A program made the position numbers and the translations under genes. The notes beneath the pieces were generated by a model. The model made no database searches and was not told where the DNA came from. It saw only the letters and a list, made by a program, of their open reading frames with translations. A DNA stretch of 64,000 nucleotides from Mogibacterium sp. (lineage in GTDB: Bacteria > Bacillota > Clostridia > Peptostreptococcales > Anaerovoracaceae), in NCBI GenBank assembly GCA_017512365.1, contig JAFWGQ010000069.1:27110-91109 (forward strand), read 5' to 3'. Position 1 is the stretch's first letter, and every line of letters begins with the position of its first letter. Of the stretch, positions 53,435-61,085 are shown one piece after another.

Positions 53435-54625
53435 TTACTTGCCCTCCTGGATCTTCTTGAGCTCTACGCTCTCGACGAACGCCTGGAATCTCGTCCTGAG
53501 CTGTCCGGACGCCGTGTTGATGTACTCCTTCTCGATGGAGCATACCGGATATCCGAAGTCTCTAGGCAGAACGATCGTGTCGATCATTCTCTCGAAGCTC
53601 CAGTACTCGCAGAACTTGTTGGATTCCACGATGATACCGTCTGCCTTGTATTCCTTCGCGTAGTCGGCGAGCATTTTCTTGCGGTGTCTCATCTCCTGCT
53701 GCTCCATGAATCTCGCGCACTGGCTCGTCAGCAGGTAGTGTCTCGCGACTGCGGTCAGCGGATCCTCGCCCTTTTCGACGTTGATGTGCTGTCTTGCCTC
53801 GAGCGAACCGTAGCAGTGTCTGTCGGCTACCACGAGAGCTCCGCAGCTTTCGATCAGCTTGATGAAGTCAGGATCGTCGTTCTCGGAACCGGCGAGCAGC
53901 ACTCTGATCTTGAAGTTCGGCTTTTCGTCAGGCTCTCTCTTTTTGATCTCCTCGAGAGTCTCTCTCAGCTTGTCCACGATGAGGTACTTAGGGCATACCA
54001 TAGATACCAGTGTGATGACGCTGAACTCATATCCTGTGATAGGCGGGTTCTCGAGCTTGCGGAAGTTGCCGATCTCGGTGATGATGTCGTTCACTTCGTT
54101 GTTGATCTCGATCGCCTTCAGGATGGCCTTGTCCGAAGTATCGACTCCGTACTCGTTCGCCAGGAAGTCGAGAACCTTGATCTTTAGCTGTTTCCTGTAG
54201 TGGTCGATGCTGTTCTCGTTCTTCTTGAACGGAACGTCCGTGAATGAAGTCTTGAACGTGACGTTGTTGATCACGTCGTCCATGTAGTCAAGATGCTCCT
54301 GGAATCTGCATGTTACAGTGCAGGTCTCTGTAGCGAGCTGGGCGTCTATGAAGTTGAAGCCGCCCTCCAGGGCTCTTTCGAGAAGCGATCTGCCGTAGTG
54401 GCAAGTACGGCCCGACATGTAGTAAGATGCCATGTCAGGCGACGTGCACCTAGGCGCTCTCAGTCTGACTGCGAAGCAGCCCGGCAGATCAAGAAGGACC
54501 TCAGGCATGAAGTAGCAAGTGTAGCCAAGGCACAGATTGCCGTCTTCCTTACCCTTGCGCACGAGCTCGTTGTTGGCTTCCTGCAGCAGGTCCTCAAAGT
54601 AGATCAGATGCTTTAAGTCACGCAT
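53435..54625 (-). CDS. 2-hydroxyacyl-CoA dehydratase, short subunit (set 1)
   Basis: A 396-residue subunit paralogous to the set 2 short subunit. Cys-containing motifs GYTCYFMPEVLL, TETCTVTCRFQEH and SNKFCEYWSFER are in matching places. First gene of the minus-strand dehydratase cluster, with GAGGTGA upstream of its ATG and a good promoter about 140 nt before it. Confidence 0.87.
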   Translation of the reverse strand: MRDLKHLIYFEDLLQEANNELVRKGKEDGNLCLGYTCYFMPEVLLDLPGCFAVRLRAPRCTSPDMASYYMSGRTCHYGRSLLERALEGGFNFIDAQLATETCTVTCRFQEHLDYMDDVINNVTFKTSFTDVPFKKNENSIDHYRKQLKIKVLDFLANEYGVDTSDKAILKAIEINNEVNDIITEIGNFRKLENPPITGYEFSVITLVSMVCPKYLIVDKLRETLEEIKKREPDEKPNFKIRVLLAGSENDDPDFIKLIESCGALVVADRHCYGSLEARQHINVEKGEDPLTAVARHYLLTSQCARFMEQQEMRHRKKMLADYAKEYKADGIIVESNKFCEYWSFERMIDTIVLPRDFGYPVCSIEKEYINTASGQLRTRFQAFVESVELKKIQEGK

Positions 54626-54761
54626 TATGTGTCACCTCTCCCTCTCTGAGTTTGAACGCGTAGGAAACTGATGTCGCAAATCGGGTTTTCTGCAAAAGCA
54701 AGAAAAATTCCGCAGTCGCCCCGTCCGGGCATACTGTTCCTACAATAATACTCTTGTTATT

Positions 54762-54791
54762 ATTTTAAGGCTCTCGTTAACGATGTGTCAA
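54762..54791 (-). promoter_or_regulatory. Promoter of the dehydratase cluster
   Basis: On the minus strand TTGACA (54786-54791), 18 bp, TAAAAT (54762-54767). An inverted repeat of AATAAT around ACAAGAGT lies at the predicted start of transcription and could be an operator. Nothing else is evident in 54626-54761. Confidence 0.7.
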
Positions 54792-54878
54792 TGAAATATG
54801 GGACCGGAAACTGCCATAAGCTATTCGGTTTTTGTATTTTTTTAGTACTTGATTGTGAACACTATATATATCCCCTAT

Positions 54879-55030
54879 ATGGGGTTGTTAACCACTTCCA
54901 ACTACTATATGAGTAAAGAAAAGAAAATCAGGAAAAGCCTGAATAAAAAACCTGAATAAATCTGATAACTGTCGCCGTAACAGCTGTCGAGTCGTATAAT
55001 ACTAGAGACTTGTTTAACTATTAGGAGGAG
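54879..55030 (+). promoter_or_regulatory. Promoter region of the papain-like protease gene
   Basis: A perfect TATAAT at 54995-55000 lies 34 nt before the ATG, with a weak -35 region; AGGAGGAG follows at about 55022. Further upstream CCCCTATATGGGG (about 54879-54891) is a palindrome in an AT-rich stretch, a possible operator. Confidence 0.5.
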
Positions 55031-55033
55031 AGA

Positions 55034-57595
55034 ATGATCAAGAGAAGGTTCGCTGCACTTATGTTTTCACTCGTTCTTACGCTGACGATGATGCCGCTGG
55101 CACCGTTTGATGCGTTTGCAGCCGGGGAAGGCAGTAACGATGAGGTATTACAGGAAATTGCCCGGCAGATGCAGGATGAAGACGCCGATCCGTTTGCGTT
55201 CAGAGGAAAGCTCGGAAAGCTCGGGGCTAGATCAGTGTCTGATCCCCGCTTCGATCTGAGAAATGTAAACGGCGAAAACTATGTGACGCCGGTAAAATTT
55301 CAGAATCCGTTCGGCACATGCTGGGGCTTTGCTGCCATAGCAGCAGCTGAGACCAGTATACTCGGCAATGAAGCTGTAAGGGGAGCGCACACTGCGGACT
55401 CGCTGGATCTGTCCGAAAAGCATCTGGCATGGTTCACCTACCAGCCGATAAAAAATGAGAGCAATCCGCAAAATGGCGAGGGAGCATATTTTACCGGCAG
55501 AGGCTCGGGAATAATGAATGTCGGCGGATTCCCGTTCTTCGGGACATCACTCTTCGCAAGCGGAGCGGGACCGGTCCTTGAGGACCTGGATGAGGCGCTG
55601 GAATATCACGGAAAAGAAAAGAAAATACAACAAAAAGACGGAGTCGATTATTGTTACAGTTCTGATGATGACTGGTCGCTGCCTGACGAGGACAGATTCC
55701 TGCAGTCCTTCAGGCTCAAGGAATCGTATATATTGCCTACGCCTGCAAATAAGACAGGCTCTAAGCGCACGGCTGCCATCAACGCCATCAAGGAGCAGCT
55801 TGAAAACAAGCGCGCTGTGTCGATCGGTTACTGTGCAGATACAAGCTTGCCGGGAGATGCAGACAATCCGAAAGCAACAAAATACATAAGCCCGAACTGG
55901 GCACACTATACCTATGATGACGGCCGCGCTAACCATGCAGTCGTCATAGTAGGCTGGGACGACGAATATCCTGCGTCAAACTTCGCGCATAAGATAGCCG
56001 GTAAGGAAGAAGAAGAAGCGATGGCTCTCAGTACCCCTGAGCACAACGGAGCCTGGCTTGTGAAGAACAGCTGGGGCGATGCCAGGCGGGAGTTCCCGAA
56101 CAAGGGACCGGGCTGGGGGCTGTATGAGGGTCAGGACCAGGCTCCGAATTATGCTAAGAAAGACGCGGACGCAAAACAGACAGGTTATTTCTGGCTTTCG
56201 TATGACGACAAAAGTGTCGTCATGGTCGAGGCTCTCGACTTCGATCTGAGCAACGAAGAGAAGGACTACCTTGCATATCAGCATGACTACATGCCTGTGA
56301 GCGAAGTGGAATCGGCGTATCTGTCAGGTAAGACCAGCATGGCCAATGTATTCACCGCCGAGCTTCCGAGCGTGATAGAGCAGGTCACCTGTGAGACCAC
56401 GACGCCGGGCACAGAGGTACATTATGAAGTCTATTTCCTGGACGACGGAGCAAAGGATCCGGTCGACGGCACTAAAGTCGCCGAGATGGATGCCAAATAC
56501 AGCTACGGAGGATTCCATAAGGAAAACCTCCCTGAGCCTGTCACTGCAGCTACCGGCCAGAAGTTCTCGGTCGTGGTCACACAGAAGACGCCCGACAAGT
56601 GCTACAGCATAAGCATGCAGACGGCGTGGAACAAAACGGAATATGATGAATCCGCTTACTATAGTAACAACTACTGCAAAGGGATCATCAACGAGGGCGA
56701 GAGTCTTTTCCTGTCGGGCGGACGCTGGTATGATCTGTCCGAAGAGGCGATACAGGATCTGATGGAAGGCGATGACTGCAGGCTGCTCGATATGGATAAC
56801 TTCCCGATCAAGGTCTATGCTACCGAAGGAACAGAACCGGAGAAGCCGACAGATCCTGAGAAGCCGGCCGATCCTGAGAAGCCGGCCGATCCTGAGAAGC
56901 CGGCCGATCCTGAGAAGCCGGCCGACCGCTCTTCTCAGATAGGCGAAGACGGGACGCCGTTCGGAAGGGGCGCATCTGCAGAGGCTGCCGATTCAGCAGC
57001 GCTTGCCTGGAAGTCTGACAGCGATCCCGCAGGAACAGTTTTCGCTCCGCTCCTTCTCAGGAGCAGCAGTCAGGGAAAGAAGAGCGTGACTCTTAAATGG
57101 GCTCAGCAGAACGGAGCGGCATCCTATGTGATCTACGGCGCTGCCTCGGGCAAGTCGAATCCACTCCGGAGGATCGCAAGTATAAACAGCAACAGCTTCA
57201 AGGTTAACGATATATCCGGGTCTGCACTGAAAAAAGGGAAATACTACAAGTTCATGATAATTGCTCTTGACAGCTCTGGGAATGTGGTGTCATCATCAAA
57301 GATGATACACGCAGCTACAAAGGGCGGTAAGGTCAGCAACTACAAAAAAGTAAAGGTCACAAAACCGGGGAAGGCAAAACTGAACCTGAAGGCAGGCAAG
57401 ACGTATAAGATAAAAGCCAGAGCGAACGGATCAAAAGTAAAGAAGAAGAAAGGACTCAGATATGAGTCGACCGCTCCGGCTGTAGCGACTGTCACATCGA
57501 AGGGCAAAATTAAAGCTCTATCTGCGGGTAACTGCAGCATTCGCATCTATGCCCAGAACGGAGTATACAAGACGATAAAAATTAGGGTCAGATGA
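55034..57595 (+). CDS. Secreted papain-like (C1A) cysteine protease
   Basis: An 853-residue exported protease. Signal peptide, propeptide with FDLRNVNGENYVTPVKFQNPFGTCWGFA (catalytic Cys), then RANHAVVIVGWDD (His) and GAWLVKNSWGD (Asn). A lectin-like domain follows (about residues 400-600), then a P-E-K-P-x-D repeat linker, an FnIII-like module and a BIG2-like tail. The same layout occurs in clostridial surface C1 peptidases. No anchor motif is visible, so it is secreted or held by the tail. A peptide with a GG-type leader is encoded 25 nt downstream, so the protease could have a dedicated small partner. Confidence 0.9.
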   Translation: MIKRRFAALMFSLVLTLTMMPLAPFDAFAAGEGSNDEVLQEIARQMQDEDADPFAFRGKLGKLGARSVSDPRFDLRNVNGENYVTPVKFQNPFGTCWGFAAIAAAETSILGNEAVRGAHTADSLDLSEKHLAWFTYQPIKNESNPQNGEGAYFTGRGSGIMNVGGFPFFGTSLFASGAGPVLEDLDEALEYHGKEKKIQQKDGVDYCYSSDDDWSLPDEDRFLQSFRLKESYILPTPANKTGSKRTAAINAIKEQLENKRAVSIGYCADTSLPGDADNPKATKYISPNWAHYTYDDGRANHAVVIVGWDDEYPASNFAHKIAGKEEEEAMALSTPEHNGAWLVKNSWGDARREFPNKGPGWGLYEGQDQAPNYAKKDADAKQTGYFWLSYDDKSVVMVEALDFDLSNEEKDYLAYQHDYMPVSEVESAYLSGKTSMANVFTAELPSVIEQVTCETTTPGTEVHYEVYFLDDGAKDPVDGTKVAEMDAKYSYGGFHKENLPEPVTAATGQKFSVVVTQKTPDKCYSISMQTAWNKTEYDESAYYSNNYCKGIINEGESLFLSGGRWYDLSEEAIQDLMEGDDCRLLDMDNFPIKVYATEGTEPEKPTDPEKPADPEKPADPEKPADPEKPADRSSQIGEDGTPFGRGASAEAADSAALAWKSDSDPAGTVFAPLLLRSSSQGKKSVTLKWAQQNGAASYVIYGAASGKSNPLRRIASINSNSFKVNDISGSALKKGKYYKFMIIALDSSGNVVSSSKMIHAATKGGKVSNYKKVKVTKPGKAKLNLKAGKTYKIKARANGSKVKKKKGLRYESTAPAVATVTSKGKIKALSAGNCSIRIYAQNGVYKTIKIRVR

Positions 57596-57620
57596 TCCTA
57601 TTCTTGAAAGGAGAAAAGTT

Positions 57621-57788
57621 ATGAAAGAAGAGGAGAAGTTCAACGATCAGTACAGAGAAGACGGATCTCAGTGCACTGAGCTTGAAAAGGAAAGGCTTGA
57701 CGAAGTGAGCGGCGGAGTCGACAAGATCAGCGGCAAAAAGTCAAAGAATGATAAGTCGAAAGAGAAAGAAGAATCTGTTTTCTGCTAA
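57621..57788 (+). CDS. Short peptide with double-glycine-type leader
   Basis: A 55-residue ORF with AAAGGAG 8 nt before the ATG, between the protease and the His-rich protein with gaps of 25 and 27 nt. Residues 19-32 (TELEKERLDEVSGG) fit the double-glycine leader pattern of bacteriocins and other peptides exported by C39 transporters. The remaining 23 residues are Lys/Ser-rich (VDKISGKKSKNDK...) and end in SVFC with a C-terminal Cys. No C39 transporter or maturase is in the window. Peptide precursor, quorum signal or protease cofactor are all possible. Confidence 0.6.
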   Translation: MKEEEKFNDQYREDGSQCTELEKERLDEVSGGVDKISGKKSKNDKSKEKEESVFC

Positions 57789-57815
57789 ACATACGGATAA
57801 CACGGAGGCTAGTAT

Positions 57816-58163
57816 ATGAGCAAGGAATACACGCATGACCATGCTTCAGATGCGCATGATCATGATCACGATCAGACCCACGAGCATGAACATTGCGGTC
57901 ACTGCCACGAGCATACGCATGCCGACGGCACGACGCATTCGCACGGCCACACGCATTCGCATGCGACGACTTCCTCTCCGGAGGAGGCTCTCGCTCTGCT
58001 GAAGTACATGCTCGACCATAACCGCCACCATGCAGAGGAGCTCCACGACCTCGCCCACAACTTCGACGAGGTCTCCGCAGACCTCCTCCACGAGGCCGTC
58101 GACAAGCTCGGCGAGAGCAACGACCTCATCGAACAGGCCCTGTCCCTGATACAGAATCAGTAG
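57816..58163 (+). CDS. His-rich metal-binding protein
   Basis: A 115-residue cytoplasmic protein. Residues 6-52 hold more than 20 His in HDHDHD, HEHEHCGHCHEHTH and HSHGHTHSH runs; the rest is a helical domain (SPEEALALLKYMLDHNRHHAEELHDLAHNFDEV...). The His tract suggests storage or delivery of Ni, Zn or Co. A nickel link to the CooC-like protein of the neighbouring cluster is possible but only inferred. GGAGG precedes the ATG; it is third in the plus-strand unit, followed by a terminator. Confidence 0.75.
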   Translation: MSKEYTHDHASDAHDHDHDQTHEHEHCGHCHEHTHADGTTHSHGHTHSHATTSSPEEALALLKYMLDHNRHHAEELHDLAHNFDEVSADLLHEAVDKLGESNDLIEQALSLIQNQ

Positions 58164-58170
58164 ATATTAA

Positions 58171-58194
58171 AACGGCGCTGGGAAAGGCGCCGTT
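58171..58194 (+). terminator. Terminator after the His-rich gene
   Basis: AACGGCGC (58171-58178) pairs with GCGCCGTT (58187-58194). A closely similar hairpin (AACGGCGCC/GGCGCCGTT) lies at 59234-59257 beyond the R2 repeat, so the intergenic element is bracketed by related hairpins. Confidence 0.7.
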
Positions 58195-58240
58195 CATTAT
58201 TACAGACAAGCCCTCCTATAGCAGGCTCGTCATTACGGTC

Positions 58241-58345
58241 GGATCGCCCCGGACGACCCGCGCTGACCGGCGGGACCTCCTCTGCCCGCCCGGGCAGCTC
58301 CAGGGCGTGCGTCGGCTGGCTGGCGATCCCCGCAAGCGCACAGGA
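58241..58345 (-). repeat. GC-rich structured repeat, copy R3 (inverted)
   Basis: A minus-strand copy of the repeat found after the nuclease gene (R1) and at 59050 (R2). The outer arms GGATCGCC (58241-58248) and GGCGATCC (58322-58329) pair; the central CTGCCC-GGGC-GGGCAG hairpin is intact. Together with R2 it forms long inverted ends around the GTGTA array. Confidence 0.75.
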
Positions 58346-58349
58346 GCGC

Positions 58350-59005
58350 GCGCGGTGTAATGCCAGCTCTATAGCACAGCGGATTACACCGCTTTTCCGG
58401 GATCGGGTGTAATCCAGCCGCCAGCCAGTCGTGCATTACACCCGGAGGCAGATCCAGTAACATTTGCAAGGCCCGTATCGGTAAAATGTGTATGAAACAC
58501 AGATATCCCATTGCTCATACACACAATAGATGTCATGAAAAGATCAGAGGGCTTCGGAAAGGTACGAAGTGTGTATAGATCCTATCATTTCAGGAACTCA
58601 TACACATCTTTTCTGCAAAAGCTGTGTATGACTCTTTAGAATCGGCTGGATGATACACACTTTGAATGATCTCAGGCTCCATCTCAGCGGTCAGATAGTC
58701 AAAAATGTGTATAGACAGAAGGATATCCTCTGTTTGTACACATTTTTGTCTGCCTGATCGATGAAAATGCCCATGGACAACTCCATTCTGTGTACAGGAC
58801 TGCAAACAGGCAGAAGGTCGTACACTGTTTTTTCTGAAAACTGTGTACAGCCTGCATATGCAGAGCCGTGGTGTACACAGAATACTGCAAAACGGGCTCA
58901 GTAGGGGTGGCTCGAAGGTCCATTGTGTGTACAGGTTGAGGAGCGAGCGGGATGGTGTACACAGTCTCCAGGCGACGGGGCGAGTAGGATGGTGTACACA
59001 GCACC
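58350..59005 (+). repeat. Phased array of nine GTGTA/TACAC hairpin-like units
   Basis: GTGTA at 58355, 58407, 58488, 58571, 58624, 58707, 58790, 58843 and 58927 is followed by inverted TACAC at 58385, 58437, 58518, 58601, 58654, 58737, 58821, 58874 and 58958: offsets of 30 or 31 bp in every case. A tenth GTGTACAC lies at 58992. Stems extend to 7-11 bp and change together from ATTACAC (units 1-2) to ATACAC (3-5) to TACACAT or GTACAC (6-9), so pairing is kept while sequence drifts. Unit-to-unit steps are about 53 or 83 bp. Inner 20-22 bases are unique. No ORF of note lies here. Confidence 0.85.
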
Positions 59006-59049
59006 TGAGCAAAGAGGAGCATTGAAAGCGGTAAATACCTTCACATGCC

Positions 59050-59162
59050 GCTCGCGCTCCATTGCGCTTGCGGGGATCGCCGGCCGGCCGACGCTCGCTC
59101 TTCAGCTGCCCGGGCGGGCAGTGCAGGCCCCGCCGGTCAGCGCGGGTCGTCCGGGGCGATCC
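59050..59162 (+). repeat. GC-rich structured repeat, copy R2
   Basis: A plus-strand copy. GGATCGCC (59074-59081) pairs with GGCGATCC (59155-59162); CCGGCCGAC pairs with GTCGTCCGG at 8 of 9 positions; CTGCCC-GGGC-GGGCAG forms the inner hairpin. About 85% or more of its positions agree with R1 and R3 by eye. Confidence 0.75.
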
Positions 59163-59233
59163 GCAGCAGCAGAAAAGATCAAGAAAAAGCCCGGGCCTCC
59201 TGACTTGAAGCCTGGACCTTGTCTGCGACCTAT

Positions 59234-59257
59234 AACGGCGCCGCGAGGGGCGCCGTT
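59234..59257. terminator. Hairpin after R2
   Basis: AACGGCGCC (59234-59242) and GGCGCCGTT (59249-59257) around a 6-nt loop, related to the hairpin at 58171-58194. Bases 59258-59360 show nothing further. Confidence 0.55.
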
Positions 59258-59360
59258 TACTGTACTGTCTGTTATTTCTGTTATTACTGTTCGTGCATAC
59301 CGGCTCGCGGCTGTTGTGCTCATCTTCTTTTGCGTCTCAGCCTGAGGCTGCTTTGCATCT

Positions 59361-59472
59361 TCCTGCGCAGCTCAACACGCGGACGCTTCGTTTATTATCC
59401 TGCGCATCTCAGCACGCGGACGCTTCGTTTATTATCCTGCGCAATTCAGCTCGCGGCCGCTTCGTTTATCTT
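59361..59472. repeat. Tandem 37-bp copies of the 3' end of the symporter gene
   Basis: CTGCGCA-CTCA-ACGCGGACGCTTCG units begin at 59361, 59398 and 59435 (period 37). The third contains the true end of the symporter gene (KINEAAAS-stop), so the other two are duplications of the gene end, like those at the ESS transporter near R1. Confidence 0.7.
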
Positions 59473-61035
59473 CTCTGCGCTGCCGGTCTCTCGCACTTCC
59501 TCTGTTGCCAGGGTGACTATGTCTCCCGCGATGTTCGTCAGGTTCAGTATGCCTCCGAAAAAGACCTCTCCCTCGATCGCCACTGTTACCAGAGGCAGCG
59601 CTTCAAGGAATACCATTACGATCGTCAGACCCAGCAGGCATGATCCCGGCTGGTTCGGAGCTCCGACAGACAGGAACAGCACGAGTATGCCGACTGCTAT
59701 GGTGTCTCCCAGCGAAAGCGGCGTGCTGCTGACTGCGACATAAAGCATTGCGAGCATCGTTATGATGAAGCAGTTGCCGTCCAGATTGATCTGCGCAAGC
59801 ACCGGCATGGACTGCTCCATGCGTTTTCTGTCGAAGCCGTAAGCTCTGGTGCAGTAACGGATGTTGTACGGCACCGCGTCGAAGGCGGAAGCGATCCTCG
59901 CATTCTCGCGCATCAGAGGCAACATCTTTTTCAGGAAAGGTCCCGGCTTCACGCCGCACCTCAGCAGTCTGAGGGCATAATAGCCCAGCAGTATGCCGAG
60001 GCTTGCAAACGCTACTGCGATCATCTCCGCCAGATAAAGAAGCCCTATGTACCCGTCGCTGAACAGTTCATCCAGCATCGTCAGGAACGCGGCAAGAGGC
60101 AGCGCGTACATCACTACCGAAAGCATCCTCGCGAACAGGACATAGGCCGCATCTATAGCTACCTTTATAGTGTCGAAGAACTTTCCGACAGAGCAGAAGG
60201 CATAGGTGGTAAGGACCGCCAGTATGATCAGCGAGTACGGCATCATCGTCTGGAACGGAGTGAATATGTCCGAAGGTATGAGCGACGGGATCAGCGTTTC
60301 CGGATCCATACTGATCATTCCGTGCTCATATTTGCCTTTCAGGTCATCATCGGCGAACAGGAGCGATGTGAACAGCTGGCTGCTTACGATCGCAAGGACA
60401 ACTGATACTATCGATGAAGTGATCGCGCTTCTGTGCAGTCTCCTTGCGCTCGACCGGCTTTCCGCCAGGATATATGTATCCGTCAGATGCTTCAGCATCG
60501 ACAGGAAGGTCACAGGAGCTCCGACCATGAGGACCGCGTTCAGGAAAAGCTGCTCGGCAGGAAAGACCAGCTTCTCGGCCACGAAGTACTGCAGCTGTTC
60601 GGAAGCAGTATATCTCAGCAGGATATACACGATGATTCCCAGCGCCATGCTTGCCGCGTACAGTCCGACCGCCGCGAGGTGGTTCCTCTTCATCGTGATC
60701 GTGATCCTGTTGCGGCCCGAGCGGTAGCTGTAGTCTATCTTGTCCGCGTAGGCTCTGATTATCCTGTCTTCAGGAGTGAGCCTGGAGGGATCCTCCGGCT
60801 CCGGAGCATACATGCTCCCCTCGTAGGCGAGCTCTATGGCCGAGTCCCCCATCCTGCGGAATCCCGACACATACACAACGCCGTCCATATCCTGTCTCTG
60901 CTCGAATATCCTGTAGCAGAGCGCTTCAAAGACGAGCAGCGTCTCAGAGATCATCGCCTTCGAGACTCTGTTCTCTTTGAGCTGCCCGCCCACGTATTTT
61001 TTTGCCGCAGGATAGTCCTCCTGCAGGTCTCGCAT
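59446..61035 (-). CDS. SDF/DAACS symporter with an N-terminal GHKL-like domain
   Basis: About 529 residues. The C-terminal 400 residues are a dicarboxylate/amino acid:cation symporter (SDF family): the HP2/TM8 region shows INLDGNCFIITMLAMLYVA and SVGAPNQPGSC. The N-terminal 120 residues (SETLLVFEALCYRIFEQ...MGDSAIELAYEGSMY...DKIDYSYRSGRNRITITMKRN) look like a degenerate histidine-kinase-type ATPase fold, as in anti-sigma factors. ATG at 61033-61035 with GGAAGAG upstream is preferred to a TTG 24 nt earlier. The substrate is probably an acidic or neutral amino acid. Its 3' end is tandemly repeated downstream. Confidence 0.8.
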   Translation of the reverse strand: MRDLQEDYPAAKKYVGGQLKENRVSKAMISETLLVFEALCYRIFEQRQDMDGVVYVSGFRRMGDSAIELAYEGSMYAPEPEDPSRLTPEDRIIRAYADKIDYSYRSGRNRITITMKRNHLAAVGLYAASMALGIIVYILLRYTASEQLQYFVAEKLVFPAEQLFLNAVLMVGAPVTFLSMLKHLTDTYILAESRSSARRLHRSAITSSIVSVVLAIVSSQLFTSLLFADDDLKGKYEHGMISMDPETLIPSLIPSDIFTPFQTMMPYSLIILAVLTTYAFCSVGKFFDTIKVAIDAAYVLFARMLSVVMYALPLAAFLTMLDELFSDGYIGLLYLAEMIAVAFASLGILLGYYALRLLRCGVKPGPFLKKMLPLMRENARIASAFDAVPYNIRYCTRAYGFDRKRMEQSMPVLAQINLDGNCFIITMLAMLYVAVSSTPLSLGDTIAVGILVLFLSVGAPNQPGSCLLGLTIVMVFLEALPLVTVAIEGEVFFGGILNLTNIAGDIVTLATEEVRETGSAEKINEAAAS

Positions 61036-61085
61036 TTCTACTCTTCCGTAGTCCCTCAATCAGTTTGCCGTCACTTTCGCATGTT

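Noticed and set aside
54879-54891. CCCCTATATGGGG as a definite operator
   Set aside because: A single short palindrome with no second copy; kept only as a remark in the promoter entry.
58350-59005. CRISPR array
   Set aside because: The repeated word is only 5-11 bp, alternates in orientation, drifts along the array, and no cas gene is present.
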